Shown here piece by piece: positions 1 through 8,299 of a DNA stretch of 12,847 bases. The stretch's first letter is position 1; each line of letters begins with the position of its first letter. This stretch comes from Smittium mucronatum (lineage: Eukaryota > Kickxellomycota > Harpellomycetes > Harpellales > Legeriomycetaceae). A program made the position numbers and the translations under genes. Under the pieces are notes generated by a model. It made no database searches and was not told the DNA's origin. It saw nothing but the letters and a program-made list of their open reading frames with translations. The DNA lies in NCBI GenBank assembly GCA_001953115.1, contig LSSL01003482.1, positions 1 to 12,847 on the forward strand, given 5' to 3'.

Positions 1-260
1 TTGATCGACATGGCTTTTCTACAAATAGGTGTTAGACGCTGATATCCGTCTGACTGTTGAACGCTGGAATTGTGCACTAAACCATGTCCCAGCTGTGCTA
101 AACGATCGGTTCCTCCTGTTTCGAGATGGTCCTCCTCTGGAATCGCTGTCCTCCGAATCGCTGTGCGCTATCTCCACTACCCCCAACCAAGAATAGTGCA
201 ACGCTGTGCGCTGTCTCCACTACTCCCAACCAAGAATAGTACAACGCTGTGTGAAATTTT
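1..260. other. GC-rich block, possible repeat or LTR fragment
   Basis: By direct count positions 1-240 are about 50% GC (120 of 240), against a very AT-rich remainder, so this block has a different history from its neighbours. It contains short repeated words (gctgt, aatcgctgt) and a 43-bp tandem repeat. Short open frames exist on both strands, but their translations are repeats of the same words and show no recognisable protein. A younger insertion such as an LTR or satellite fragment cut by the window edge is the simplest explanation. The family is not recognised. Confidence 0.5.
160..245. repeat. Two-copy 43-bp tandem repeat
   Basis: Copy 1 is 160-202 and copy 2 is 203-245. Aligned without gaps they differ at only three positions, and all three are transitions. 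A third copy begins at 246 (gctgtgtg) and then diverges. A smaller 9-base word, aatcgctgt, is also repeated just upstream at 141 and 156. Tandem repeats immediately upstream of a TATA-like box are common in LTR U3 enhancers, but that role is only inferred here. Confidence 0.9.
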
Positions 261-268
261 AGTCTAGT

Positions 269-275
269 ATAAATC
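269..275 (+). promoter_or_regulatory. TATA-like box downstream of the tandem repeat
   Basis: The sequence tataaat lies 24 bases after the 43-bp repeat pair and about 20 bases before a short stem-loop. In an AT-rich genome such a word is expected often, so its position at the edge of the GC-rich block is the only support. It could be an LTR or RNA polymerase II promoter; no transcript is identifiable downstream. Confidence 0.25.
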
Positions 276-293
276 GAAAAGTACATTATTTAG

Positions 294-329
294 CCCCTAA
301 ACCACGGCAAGGTATTTCACTCTTAGGGG
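294..329 (+). other. Short stem-loop (cccctaa / ttagggg)
   Basis: Positions 294-300 (cccctaa) and 323-329 (ttagggg) are perfect 7-bp complements around a 22-base loop. The stem has four G-C pairs in an otherwise AT-rich zone. It lies where a transcript from the TATA-like box at 269 would begin. No known RNA family was recognised. Confidence 0.4.
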
Positions 330-362
330 AGAAATGATTGAAAGAGAGCTCACTTTTCCTTG

Positions 363-427
363 AATCAAAACCCTGTGTGTACAGAACAGTATGAACGGCG
401 GAGGTGCGTAAAATAATGGTTTTGATT
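363..427. repeat. 10-bp inverted repeat
   Basis: The word aatcaaaacc at 363-372 is the exact reverse complement of ggttttgatt at 418-427, with a 45-base spacer that contains a local GC-rich patch (gaacggcggaggtgcg). No function is apparent. Confidence 0.5.
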
Positions 428-429
428 AA

Positions 430-2280
430 AATATTATTATATTTTTAAAGTTATTAAATATTTAAAAGACTATTTCTAGAGTTTTTAATAAACTCTTGTA
501 GATGAAAAAAAGAAGGTGGTGGTTGAAAGAAAACTTTTTTGTTTTGCGAAAGTGGGGATATGAAAATATCTGTGTTTGATACGATTCAGTATCACATATA
601 ACATGTAAAGTAACAAAAATGACTAATAGCTTTTTAAAATCGATCGAATTGGTAGAATAAGTGTTATTTTATATTATACATGGACATAGGACATATATTG
701 TACTATCGCCCTACTTTACAATAACAAACCAAAAATTCAATTTAAGTAAATTTAGTTTAATAAAGTGAAATATTATTCTGTTTATAGAATAAATAATAGT
801 TAGAGACGTCCCTATCACATTTAAAAGGGGTAGTTTTGATTCGGATATCGGAGTTTAGTGCTTAACCTATCGTTATTATGTACTATTATTACATTTACAA
901 GATTGGAAACACTGAAATTTTCCCTTAATGTATTATATAGTAATTTTTCATAGAGAAAAACATATCCTCTTAAGCTTATTTATGCTCTATAGTGGTTCAT
1001 ACTGTACATAGATCATATAAAAATGCAACCTAAGAGAAAAAATTATACTTTTTTAATCACTATATGTGATGCCAGAGTGGCTCTAATCGTCTATTTCTTG
1101 GGATTAGTATATGAAGTGAGTGGATAGTAATAGACCAAAAAAATGAGTGTATATTTTAGATATTAATATCAAATTATATAGTATAGTATACTAATTTAAA
1201 ATCTTCTAAAAATGATGACTACCATTCAGCTGTTATTAACATGGTTAATAGATATGACGCCTTTAAAAAGCTTCTTTTCACACAGTATTTTTTTATTGGC
1301 TAGTAAGACTTGTGATAACTTCTGCCTATTCCAAATAAAAAAGTAGTATTTAGCTCATATATATTTATTTTTTGAGCCATAATGGCAAAATTAAGCATAG
1401 AGAAGAGAAAAAACTGCATCGGATCTTTCTGATTTGTATGTATCTAATTGATTAAGAATCTTATATTTTTGTGATAGATCTTAGATTATCGTTAAGGATT
1501 TTTAAGGACGTTTATTTTTTCTGGCCCATATCTTTCAAAGCTACTATCACTCAGTAATATTTATTATCGGCCTGGTAAAGTATTTATTTGAAGAGCCTTC
1601 AGGACTCTGGAAAATTGATTGAGACTATATATATATTTAATTCATCCATATTGTTTAAAAAGATTAAAATTTACAGCTCCATCTTATATTATATCTTGAT
1701 GTTTATTTAGAAGTTACTTGATGCAATGACTATCTTTTTGAGGTGCATATATCTATGAATTCATGTTTTTAATACCTTTATTATAAATAAAGTTGCTTTA
1801 AACTGTGATTCCTGAGTATAAGAATCATAAATAGCTTTTCAGAAGTTATATTAATATTGAAGGTACGGAACTATTATTCTGTAAGAAAAAAGTATATAAA
1901 TAATCATAAAATTACGATTCTATATTTTTTCCTAGTCGATAAAGATCTTATATTTTTTGGATAAGGTATAACTGTTTTCTCCTACGTAAAAAGATATTGG
2001 TCCATCGACCTCTATACCAGATATATAAACCTAACCATTTTTAATCAAAGTGAGGATAAGAAAATATTATGGATTTGCCTTTCGATTTACTGCGCCAAAT
2101 AAGGCTTTAGTTTTTCGTATGTTAATATGCGTATGATTTCCAATGATTTCATAGGAAAGCATTTCATTTAAATGAACTTTTTTAAAAATTTATGCAATTT
2201 TATCCAGCCAAATAAACTTAAGTAAATACTTTCGTGAATTAAATTCAATAAATTAGGAATTAATTAAACTCTGTTAAAAT
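430..2280. other. AT-rich stretch without a supportable gene
   Basis: Both strands were read. Only short open segments occur, for example 1023-1127 (34 codons with ATG, plus strand) and 1187-1300 (38 codons, plus strand). Segments of this length are expected by chance when stop codons are this frequent, and none shows a known motif. A short (TA)n run lies near 1626. No RNA gene, terminal repeat or other structure was recognised. Confidence 0.55.
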
Positions 2281-2488
2281 CAAAAGAATATTTTGGTAAG
2301 GTCCAACAAGAAAATCCCGAAAAAGAAATTATAAGTTTAAACAACGATTAAATTTATTAAAAAAAAAAGGATAATTATTCTGTTAATATAAAAGCATATA
2401 ATGATGAATAGATAAATTTATGGAACTGTGTAAGAATATCATTCTCACCACATAATGATTATCCCAAACAATGGGAAATCAAAACAAA

Positions 2489-2518
2489 AATCCTTGAACG
2501 ATTAACATTTCAAGGATT
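2489..2518. other. Perfect 10-bp hairpin
   Basis: aatccttgaa (2489-2498) and ttcaaggatt (2509-2518) are exact reverse complements around a 10-base loop. It lies inside the open segment at 2412-2570. No terminator-like run follows it. Confidence 0.5.
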
Positions 2519-2526
2519 AATTCTAA

Positions 2527-2547
2527 TGTATAGTTTGGCACTATACA
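2527..2547. other. 8-bp hairpin with 5-base loop
   Basis: tgtatagt (2527-2534) and actataca (2540-2547) pair perfectly around ttggc. It follows the 2489-2518 hairpin by 8 bases. The two tight hairpins side by side were checked as a possible tRNA, but no cloverleaf could be formed. Confidence 0.45.
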
Positions 2548-2896
2548 CTACAGCTACCAGATCGAATCTTTAAGCGAGCTCATAAGATTAATTACTTAAA
2601 TAGCCCCTTTTACTAATTGAGGAAAAGGCAAGTCGTTTAATCTTTTATTTCGTCCCCACTTTATATTAGTCTTAGTCTTAGTTACATTTTCACCATTTTT
2701 AAAATACATTATTACGTCCTTAAATAAAAACCTTATACCAACGAACTTACCCTAGGAGTATTCATCACTATTCCTAACAAACTGGTATTATAATTAAATA
2801 GAAACAGTTCACAAATTTTTAAGAGTATATTCAGGATAACACCTTTACATTTAACTAGAAAGTTATTTATATTAGTAATTTTAAAATGATTGCGTG

Positions 2897-3127
2897 GAAT
2901 TTGGCCGAAAGTTAAGTATATGAAATTCAAAAACAATTTTTGATGGTTGAATATTCCAACAAATCAAAAAACACCTTTCAATTTTTTACCGCTGCTACAA
3001 CTCTAATGTTATTAAGTGCGTTTTCAAAGCGAGAGTTGATAAATTATATGAAGGAGGAATCAAAACATAAATAGATAACGAATATCATCCCGACTGCCAT
3101 AAAAACTCTATTCCTGATCACAAAAAG
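2897..3127 (+). other. FLYWCH-type zinc finger relic
   Basis: Within the first MULE relic one frame gives, in order, a KLSI-like strand, IFDG, a spacer, YRCYNSNVIKCVFKARVD and EYHPDCH. This matches the FLYWCH order of aromatic-x-C, then C-x-A-R, then H-x-H, with the last pair degraded to YH. Stops fall at 2921 (TGA), 2948 (TGA) and 3068 (TAA). FLYWCH fingers bind DNA and are often found at the N-terminus of MULE transposases. Confidence 0.65.
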
Positions 3128-3439
3128 GATCTTTTGGTTCTTTACACCCTTGGGTTAAAATCTAGTATGGTTTAAAAAAGACTCGAAAGTGATGGGAAAA
3201 TGTTGGGAATAGCCAAAATAATAATACGTTGAATAACAATGAACGTAATTAGGCTAATGTATACTTGGTCACAGTTGATGTTTTAAAAGAAAACTGAAAA
3301 AAACACTTTAGGGGATGGGGTTTAGAATCATCTTATATTGGTGACTCTTATAGCGATATAGACAATTAAAGAGCTTTAATAACTTCAAAAAATCGAATTT
3401 AAATTTTATCGAAGTTCTATAATCTATATTAGTCTCTAA

Positions 3440-3670
3440 ATTAAAAATCATCTATGTATATTATCATTTATTGTTACAGGTGTTACAGGTAAAAACCAAA
3501 AATCCATCCCCATACCAATCTCAATTGTAAGTAGAGATGATAGGGGCTCATATTTATGGACACTCCAAACTTTAAAACCCCAATTGGAAAGATATGATTT
3601 ACTTTGGAACATAAAAAACTTAATATTGAATTATGCTAAAAAATTAATAGAATATTTGATTATTTCTGTT
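3440..3670 (+). other. MULE transposase core segment (open, 77 codons)
   Basis: This frame is open from a TAA at 3437 to a TAA at 3671 but has no ATG, so start-based ORF callers miss it. It reads VTGKNQKS, PIPISIVSRDDRGSYLW and TLQTLKPQLERYD, the hydrophobic strand-turn-strand plus helix typical of the RNase H-like MULE core. The codon phase is the same as that of the FLYWCH segment. After about codon 48 the sequence becomes biased and probably leaves the original frame. Confidence 0.65.
3473..3490 (+). repeat. 9-bp in-frame tandem duplication
   Basis: gttacaggt occurs twice in direct succession (3473-3481 and 3482-3490), adding three codons (V-T-G) within the MULE core of the first relic. 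It lies just where the family's catalytic strand would be expected, so the duplication may have arisen after inactivation. Confidence 0.8.
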
Positions 3671-3960
3671 TAATTTATCAAAAAACAATTTTTCGGTTTC
3701 ATGTTGCTGAAAATTTTTTGAAAAAAATTTGAAAAAAAGAGGGGAATCAGTTTAAAGAGGGTTTTTGTTGTGATTTATGGGAGATTTGGCTTTTACCAAC
3801 CCAATAAATAAACAATAAGACTTAAGATTTGTTTTTAGTTATATGGATGTACTTGTTTATTTTTTGGTGACATAATAGGCAAAATCGAAGATTTTTATTT
3901 CGGATAGAATTTAAATTAATATAAGGGCCATAAAATTTTGGCCCTTCCACTAAAAATGGT

Positions 3961-4810
3961 TTTGAAAGATTTAATAGAATAAGTGATGGCAAATATCAAT
4001 CTTGTAAATAATCAAATTTGATAGATTTTTTTAGATAATTCAAATAAAATAATAAATTGTCTTGATATTTGATCTTTTTTTCTAGTCAAAAAAATATGCT
4101 ATAGCAACATTAAATCATAATTTTACGAAAATTTTATTTAAAATACGTATCAACTAATGATAATAAAAAAAATAGTAATAAAGACAGAAGAGATTTGCTT
4201 GGATCATTTAACTAGTCATAAAAAAAAGATTCGGTTGGTTGGTTTCTGAAACATTTAAAATTATAATAAAAATATTCTCTGAAGATATATATTTTTATTT
4301 TTTAATGATGCTGTATCGCACAGGACAGATTTTTTTTGCAGCTGCTAAAATTCAATGAAAAAAAAGTGTGCACATATCCATTGTTATCTTAAAAAAAATG
4401 GAATTCAAAGGATAATAACGATTAAATTAATATTTCAGAAAAATTCATTAGGAAGACCAAAAAATATTAGAAAAAATTACAGTTTAAGATTCGAATTTTT
4501 CTAGGATCAATGGATATCAAAAAATACTCATCAGAATCTTTATTTCATTGTTGTTAATATAATCCAGTAATTTTTAAAAAAAATTATAAAAATTATAAAA
4601 AAATATAAATAGAAGTAAAAAAACATTAGTTAATAGGATTTTGGATTTTTACACATGAAAATTGACAAAAAATAAAAAATAAAAAATTAAAATAAAAAAA
4701 TCAAAAAAAAACCCCCCATGAAAAATATGTATGAAAATCATTAAATTATTGAAAGATATCATAAATGAAAACAATGAATAAAGATCTGTAATATATTATT
4801 TAATGAAGGT
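3961..4810. other. AT-rich stretch without a gene; A-rich tract with C6
   Basis: No coding frame could be supported. From about 4666 to 4711 the plus strand is almost pure A with scattered T, followed by six Cs (4712-4717). A-rich runs near 4566-4612 contain repeated aaaaattat words. The 3' part of the first MULE relic and its terminal repeat may lie in here, too decayed to recognise. Confidence 0.5.
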
Positions 4811-4946
4811 TAAAATATTATTATCACTGAAACATCATTTGAACGACCCGAAATCTGATGAAAATTACTAAAATCTGGCACAAATCACTAAAATATAACA
4901 TTCAATGTATTTTTCATCATTAAAATTTTACTCTCATCGCTAATTT
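4811..4946 (+). repeat. Left terminal inverted repeat of the MULE
   Basis: It starts taaaatattattat and contains the 25-base core at 4850-4874, which matches the reverse complement of 7802-7826 at 24 of 25 bases. A word of the form tcactaaaat recurs inside at 4865, 4885, 4916 and 4937 (variants ttactaaaat, tcattaaaat, tcgctaattt). Relative to the right arm it holds one extra unit of about 20 bases (ctggcacaaatcactaaaat). Repeated subterminal words of this kind can be transposase-binding sites; that role is inferred. Confidence 0.8.
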
Positions 4947-5844
4947 TTTTTCTTTTTTCTATTAACCAAAATAATAGTTATAAAATTTTTTTTACATATT
5001 TGGAAATATATTATTAAATCCAAAAAAAACTTAAATTGTTTATTCCAACAATGAATTTTATAAAATGGAGGAATTTTTTTTTGAGAAATTATATGATGTT
5101 TTGTTCCTGCACATTTTAACCAAAATGAAAATTCCATGAAAGAAAGATTATTTCTGTTTTCCGCTTCATATAAAACAAACAAATTTCTGAAATAATAAGA
5201 AAAAATACACAAATTAGCATAAATATATCCCCATTCCCATTTTTTGCTTATAAAATTTGATAGATAGCTATTTAATATCGACCCCCTTTTCTCAACCTTA
5301 ATTTTCAGAAATTTAAACTACAATTCGAATTATCTATATAACTAAAAATTCACTCTTTGTTGCTATTGATTTTTGAGAGTTTTAAAAAAATATTATTCGC
5401 ATTTTTAGTTTTTTATTTTTTTTTACTCATCTTTTATATTACTGTTCATTTTTAAAAGAATAAAGTTATAGGGCTGAATATAAATCCATATAATTTCTTC
5501 CAAATCGGTTCTAACGGCATCAAGAAATGTAAAAGTAAGGCTATTCCCCATTAATTTGAATTTTGTTTTTTTTTTTGTTTTTTTACTTTATACTTTGGAA
5601 TTTTTTGTAATATGATAATACATGTTTAGAAAGAAGCACTCCTAAGTTATTTTGAAATAAAATCGAAGGGATAGTGAAAATTAAATATATATATATGGAA
5701 TTATATATATGATTAAGAGACATCTTAATTCGTAAATATAGCATACATTAGAAATAGTTTGAATCGAACCGGTTTTTTTTTTTTTGTTATGATTATTTTT
5801 ATAAAAAATTTAAAAATCTAAACACAAATAAAGAATATATTCAT

Positions 5845-6120
5845 TTAGTGAAAGAATTTTATTTCTTTTAATTGTTTTTGGCCTGTATATATTTTGTTCG
5901 GCTCCAAATATGAGTCGATTAAAAGAGGGTGGCATAATTTTTTTAGATAATGGTAAAAATGAACACATTTCCAATTTTTTGATAAAAATCTACACAAACG
6001 TGTTGCAATTTTGTAGTCAAAATTTAAGGCCTTAATTTCAAGAATTGAGATGTTCCCAAATATGGATTTAATTTCATTAAAATTTTCATAATCGAAGTTT
6101 ATTAATTTATCTATGATTTT
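5845..6120 (-). other. Open 91-codon C-terminal segment with SWIM-like zinc finger
   Basis: The minus frame is open from the codon after a TAA at 6121-6123 to a TAA at 5845-5847. It has no ATG, so start-based ORF calls omit it. The part at 6003-5959 reads TRLCRFLSKNWKCVH: the C-x(n)-C-x-H spacing of a SWIM finger, with the first Cys of the CxC pair changed to Thr or Arg. SWIM fingers close many MULE transposases. An uninterrupted frame this long is unlikely by chance in DNA this AT-rich, and it suggests decay of this copy is moderate. Confidence 0.65.
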
Positions 6121-6326
6121 TTATGATAAAGTAAATGTTTTTCTGAACATGGAAAAAGTTTTCTATTAAGTAGAATTTGCAATAATTTTAATATCATAGC
6201 CACTTTCTCCGAATGAAATGTCATTTGTATTTTTTTGCATGGACGAGCTCTAATTTTTGTTTATAGAGTATTATTCAAGTATATCAATAAAAATAATATG
6301 TATTTTTAAGAAATAATATTTTTTTT

Positions 6327-6716
6327 TCAAGCGAGATATCTATTTTTAATTGCTAAATTAAACTTTTTGAGACAATTATTTGTGCTAAAAGAAAATCTTT
6401 GATGCCCCTCGTACAAATTATTATTATTCTCAAAATAATTTTGATTAAATTATACCACAACATCTTGGAATTCAAGAAACTCTCTCTATTTTCTCAAAAA
6501 TAATTTCCAAGCTAAATCAAAGAATTTTTCGCTACTAGAAATTTAGATGAAGTTTATATCCTCTTTTGTTTTATCTCGAAGCAATTTCGGAGCATTTTTA
6601 GCAACTGACTGGATGTTTTTCTATGAGTGTGCCCTTAAATTTTTTCGTTATATTTTTGAATCAAATACTTTTACAGCTGATGAAATTTGTGAGCAAAGTC
6701 TGATATTAAATTTTTT
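6327..6716 (-). other. Single-frame MULE segment with five in-frame stops
   Basis: Over 130 codons the frame does not shift, yet it holds TAA, TAG, TAA, TAG and TAA before ending at a TGA. Stops sit where Trp, Tyr or similar residues would fit (FLRK-stop-RE, DVVV-stop-FNQ), consistent with G-to-A and point decay toward AT. The segment spans the second catalytic region through the STNNC motif at 6386-6342. Confidence 0.7.
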
Positions 6717-6732
6717 ATATATAAGCTGTTTT

Positions 6733-6900
6733 TTAATGAGATAACTCACTTTTTATTTTCCCCAAACCCCATAATTTAGTTTGTTCATTTTCATTTTGTA
6801 TTATGTCCAATAATATTGGAAAAAATGAGTTCTGGTTATCGTATATTCCAACTACAAGAACTGGATATCCAATATATGATATTTTGTAAATCAAACCAAT
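6733..6900 (-). other. MULE core strand pair (YPVLVVG)
   Basis: 56 codons are open before a TAA at 6733-6735. The order YKISYIGYPVLVVGIYD, then SFFPILLDII, then NENEQ matches the family's first catalytic strand, turn and second strand with the following polar step. After about codon 41 the text (LWGLGKIKSE) probably follows a frameshift. Confidence 0.75.
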
Positions 6901-7603
6901 ATTTACGTTATTATAATTTTGAAAACCTTCAACAGCAATTTCATGTAGACAATATTTTGATTTATTTTGAATCTAAATCAGGGTGAGAAATAAATTTATT
7001 ACAATTTCTCTTAATGCGAGAGTTTTTTTTGAAATATTCTGGCAACTCGTTGAAAGTTACGTAATTTATCTTGTTTTTTTATTATCAATTCTGCTTATAA
7101 ATGAGTGTCTATTTTTTTAGGTAACATCGAATCCATTTTCTCTTAAATTATTAATCATTATATATGGATTTTTAGATATATTATCATGAATTATTTTTAT
7201 TTTTTGGAAAATGGAACATAATCTTCAGTTATTTCTCATAACCTCTAGTTTCATTTGAATATTATTTTCTATTTTCGTTGCTATAATTGAAATTTTCTAT
7301 TTCATTTTGGAATTAAAACCATTCTTTTTTTTGTTATGGCAATATTAGTACACAACTAAGTAATATTTCAAATTTCTTTTCTGTGAATTCTTCATTTTTT
7401 CGCCACTTCTCTATCAATATATAAAGCAATTTTTGGCGCACTCCATCATAGCATATACTTAATAAAAATATGAGCAAAATTTTTCCAAAAATTATTTTAA
7501 TTTAAACTATTTATAATTTATTTTAGCTAATTATATAGTGGAAAAAGAGTTCAATTATATTCGATTTAAAAATACAAATTCAAGAGTAAATTGTATCGGT
7601 ATA

Positions 7604-7614
7604 AATTTTAGTGA
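7604..7614 (-). repeat. Isolated subterminal word of the MULE terminal repeat
   Basis: attttagtgat occurs here inside the element, about 190 bases from the same word in the right terminal repeat (7802-7812). It may be an additional subterminal copy. The word is short and AT-rich, so chance is possible. Confidence 0.3.
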
Positions 7615-7749
7615 TACGAATATCGAGGAAAATTCAAAAATTAAATATAAACTTCGTTATATTATTATCAATCAATCCAATTGAATATATTTGTCGCAAG
7701 AGGGTGAAATTAAAACATAAATAATTAGATAAATAATCTTTAACTTTTA

Positions 7750-7864
7750 TTTCTAGTGATTAAAGTATAATTTTAGCGATAAAAAATACAATTGTTGTTA
7801 TATTTTAGTGATTTTCATCAGATTTCGATTGATCGAATAATATTTCAGATATAATAATATTTTA
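7750..7864 (-). repeat. Right terminal inverted repeat of the MULE
   Basis: On the minus strand it reads taaaatattattat at its outer end, then the 25-base core (7826-7802), then the words tcactaaaat (7811-7802), tcgctaaaat (7779-7770) and tcactagaaa (7759-7750). The spacing of these words, 32 and 20 bases, matches the 31 and 21 bases in the left arm. It lacks the extra 20-base unit seen in the left arm. Confidence 0.8.
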
Positions 7865-8040
7865 AATATCTAATAAAATTGTCTTTATAAAACTATTGAT
7901 AAAAAAAAGAAGCAGATGGATTTAGAAAAAGGCAAATAACTAAAAAATGATGAAAAAATAATGAAAAAATCAATCTAATAATCAAACCATAAAAAAAATA
8001 CTCTTATATATAACGCTCGTAATAATTGACACATATACAT

Positions 8041-8280
8041 ATATCCCAATATCCCATCATCACATATAATCAACATCTCATTATCTAATAAAATCTTCAA
8101 CTAATCAACTTATATACTCATATATATATCAGCCCTAAGCTTATCAAAAAACCAATCTATCAACACTCTTATGCTATAATACTCTCTCAGTCCATCAGTC
8201 CATAATTTCTTCATTTTATCACTCTAATATCCATTAATCCATCAGCAATTTTTCATTATATATAAATTTTATTTTTCTCT
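8041..8280 (+). other. Strongly strand-asymmetric C-rich, G-depleted tract
   Basis: By direct count the plus strand has about 58 C and only 6 G over 240 bases; 8041-8100 has no G at all. Words such as atcccatcat, tccatcagtc and ccattaatccatc recur irregularly. The flanks do not show this skew so strongly. No open frame or hairpin explains it. A decayed pyrimidine-rich simple repeat or one strand of a purine-biased relic are possible sources. Confidence 0.6.
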
Positions 8281-8299
8281 TACTCCATTATCTTTATTC

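Larger units (their letters stand above)
2412..2570 (+). other. Open segment, possible relic of an unknown coding sequence
   Basis: A 53-codon segment is open between a TAG at 2409 and a TAA at 2571. Its translation is less biased than the surroundings, with motifs such as SPHNDYPKQWE and LERLTFQGL, and the same frame upstream back to about 2283 reads plausibly through three stops (KVQQENPEKE). No family was recognised. It lies about 330 bases upstream of the FLYWCH/MULE relic but in another frame. Chance is a real alternative, because open segments of this length are expected several times in a window this AT-rich. Confidence 0.2.
2897..3960 (+). pseudogene. Decayed MULE transposase with N-terminal FLYWCH finger (first relic)
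   Basis: MULE transposases cut and paste Mutator-like DNA elements; many animal ones carry an N-terminal FLYWCH zinc finger. Read through stops, 2897-3244 keeps one frame and shows a FLYWCH-like pattern (GRKLSI, IFDG, FYRCYNSN, KCVFKARVDK, EYHPDCH). The open frame 3440-3670, in the same phase, shows SIPIPISIVSRDD followed by SYLWTLQTLKPQL, as in the MULE core after its first catalytic region. In a shifted frame, 3694-3828 gives FHVAENFLKK and DLWEIWLLPTQ, similar to the helical part that follows the family's CxxH step. In a third frame, 3900-3940 gives SDRI and IRAIKFW, resembling the TTNRVE/LK region. Several stop codons and at least two frame changes make it non-functional. The start and exact ends are uncertain and no terminal repeats were found. 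Family assignment is by eye. Confidence 0.72.
5845..7380 (-). pseudogene. Decayed MULE transposase (second relic)
   Basis: Read in reverse with stops ignored, 7380-7036 keeps one frame: a cysteine-poor possible zinc-finger relic (KYYLVVY, YCHN, TKIENN), then IIHDNISKNPY and NNLRENGFDV. A shift leads to 7072-6962 (NELPEYFKKNSRI, FISHPDLDS). The core at 6900-6733 gives YKISYIGYPVLVVG and NSFFPILLDII, the classical MULE strand pair. 6716-6327 keeps one frame over 130 codons with five stops (AVKVFD, LRAHS-KNIQ, APKLLRDKTKED, SSSEKFFDLAWKLF, NNLYEG, STNNCLKKFNLAIKN). 6120-5845 is an intact 91-codon end carrying a SWIM-like finger. The first catalytic Asp appears lost (GLIYK where the family usually has DATYK), and the CWAH step is degraded to LRAH. 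Typical transposases of this type are about 500 residues, and the relic spans about that. Identification is by eye and strong for the core and C-terminal part, weaker before 7200. Confidence 0.82.
4811..7864. mobile_element. Decayed Mutator-like DNA transposon of about 3 kb
   Basis: Two inverted copies of one sequence, at 4811-4946 and 7750-7864, enclose a minus-strand pseudogene with MULE transposase motifs. The layout is that of a complete Mutator-like element: terminal inverted repeat, transposase, terminal inverted repeat. The 3' non-coding part (4950-5840) is long, and the interval between transposase start and right terminus is about 370 bases. The outer limits are set where the inverted similarity fades. 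The 9 bases outside each limit (aatgaaggt and aatatctaa) do not match, so a target-site duplication of the usual MULE length was not found and the true ends may lie slightly further out. Confidence 0.7.

Noticed and set aside
19..286. Three overlapping open frames of 60-65 codons in the GC-rich left block
   Set aside because: Translations follow the 43-bp repeat and short repeated words on both strands; no recognisable protein. Lack of stops reflects the higher GC content.
2520..2590. Possible tRNA from paired hairpins and an agatcgaatct word
   Set aside because: No acceptor stem and no consistent cloverleaf could be drawn.
2733..2936. 67-codon minus-strand open frame
   Set aside because: It overlaps the start of the plus-strand FLYWCH relic and is rich in residues expected from AT-rich DNA, with no motif.
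4940..5212. 90-codon ATG-started open frame on the minus strand inside the MULE
   Set aside because: Translation is low in complexity and ends in a Lys run from a T-tract; no motif. An open frame of this length is not rare in a window this AT-rich.
5761..5771. Match to a tRNA B-box on the minus strand (GGTTCGATTC)
   Set aside because: The flanking bases cannot form a T-arm stem and a poly-A run lies directly upstream, so no tRNA or Pol III gene can be built.
6547..6744. 65-codon plus-strand open frame
   Set aside because: It lies antisense to the clear MULE transposase segment at 6327-6900 and has no motif of its own, so it is a shadow frame.
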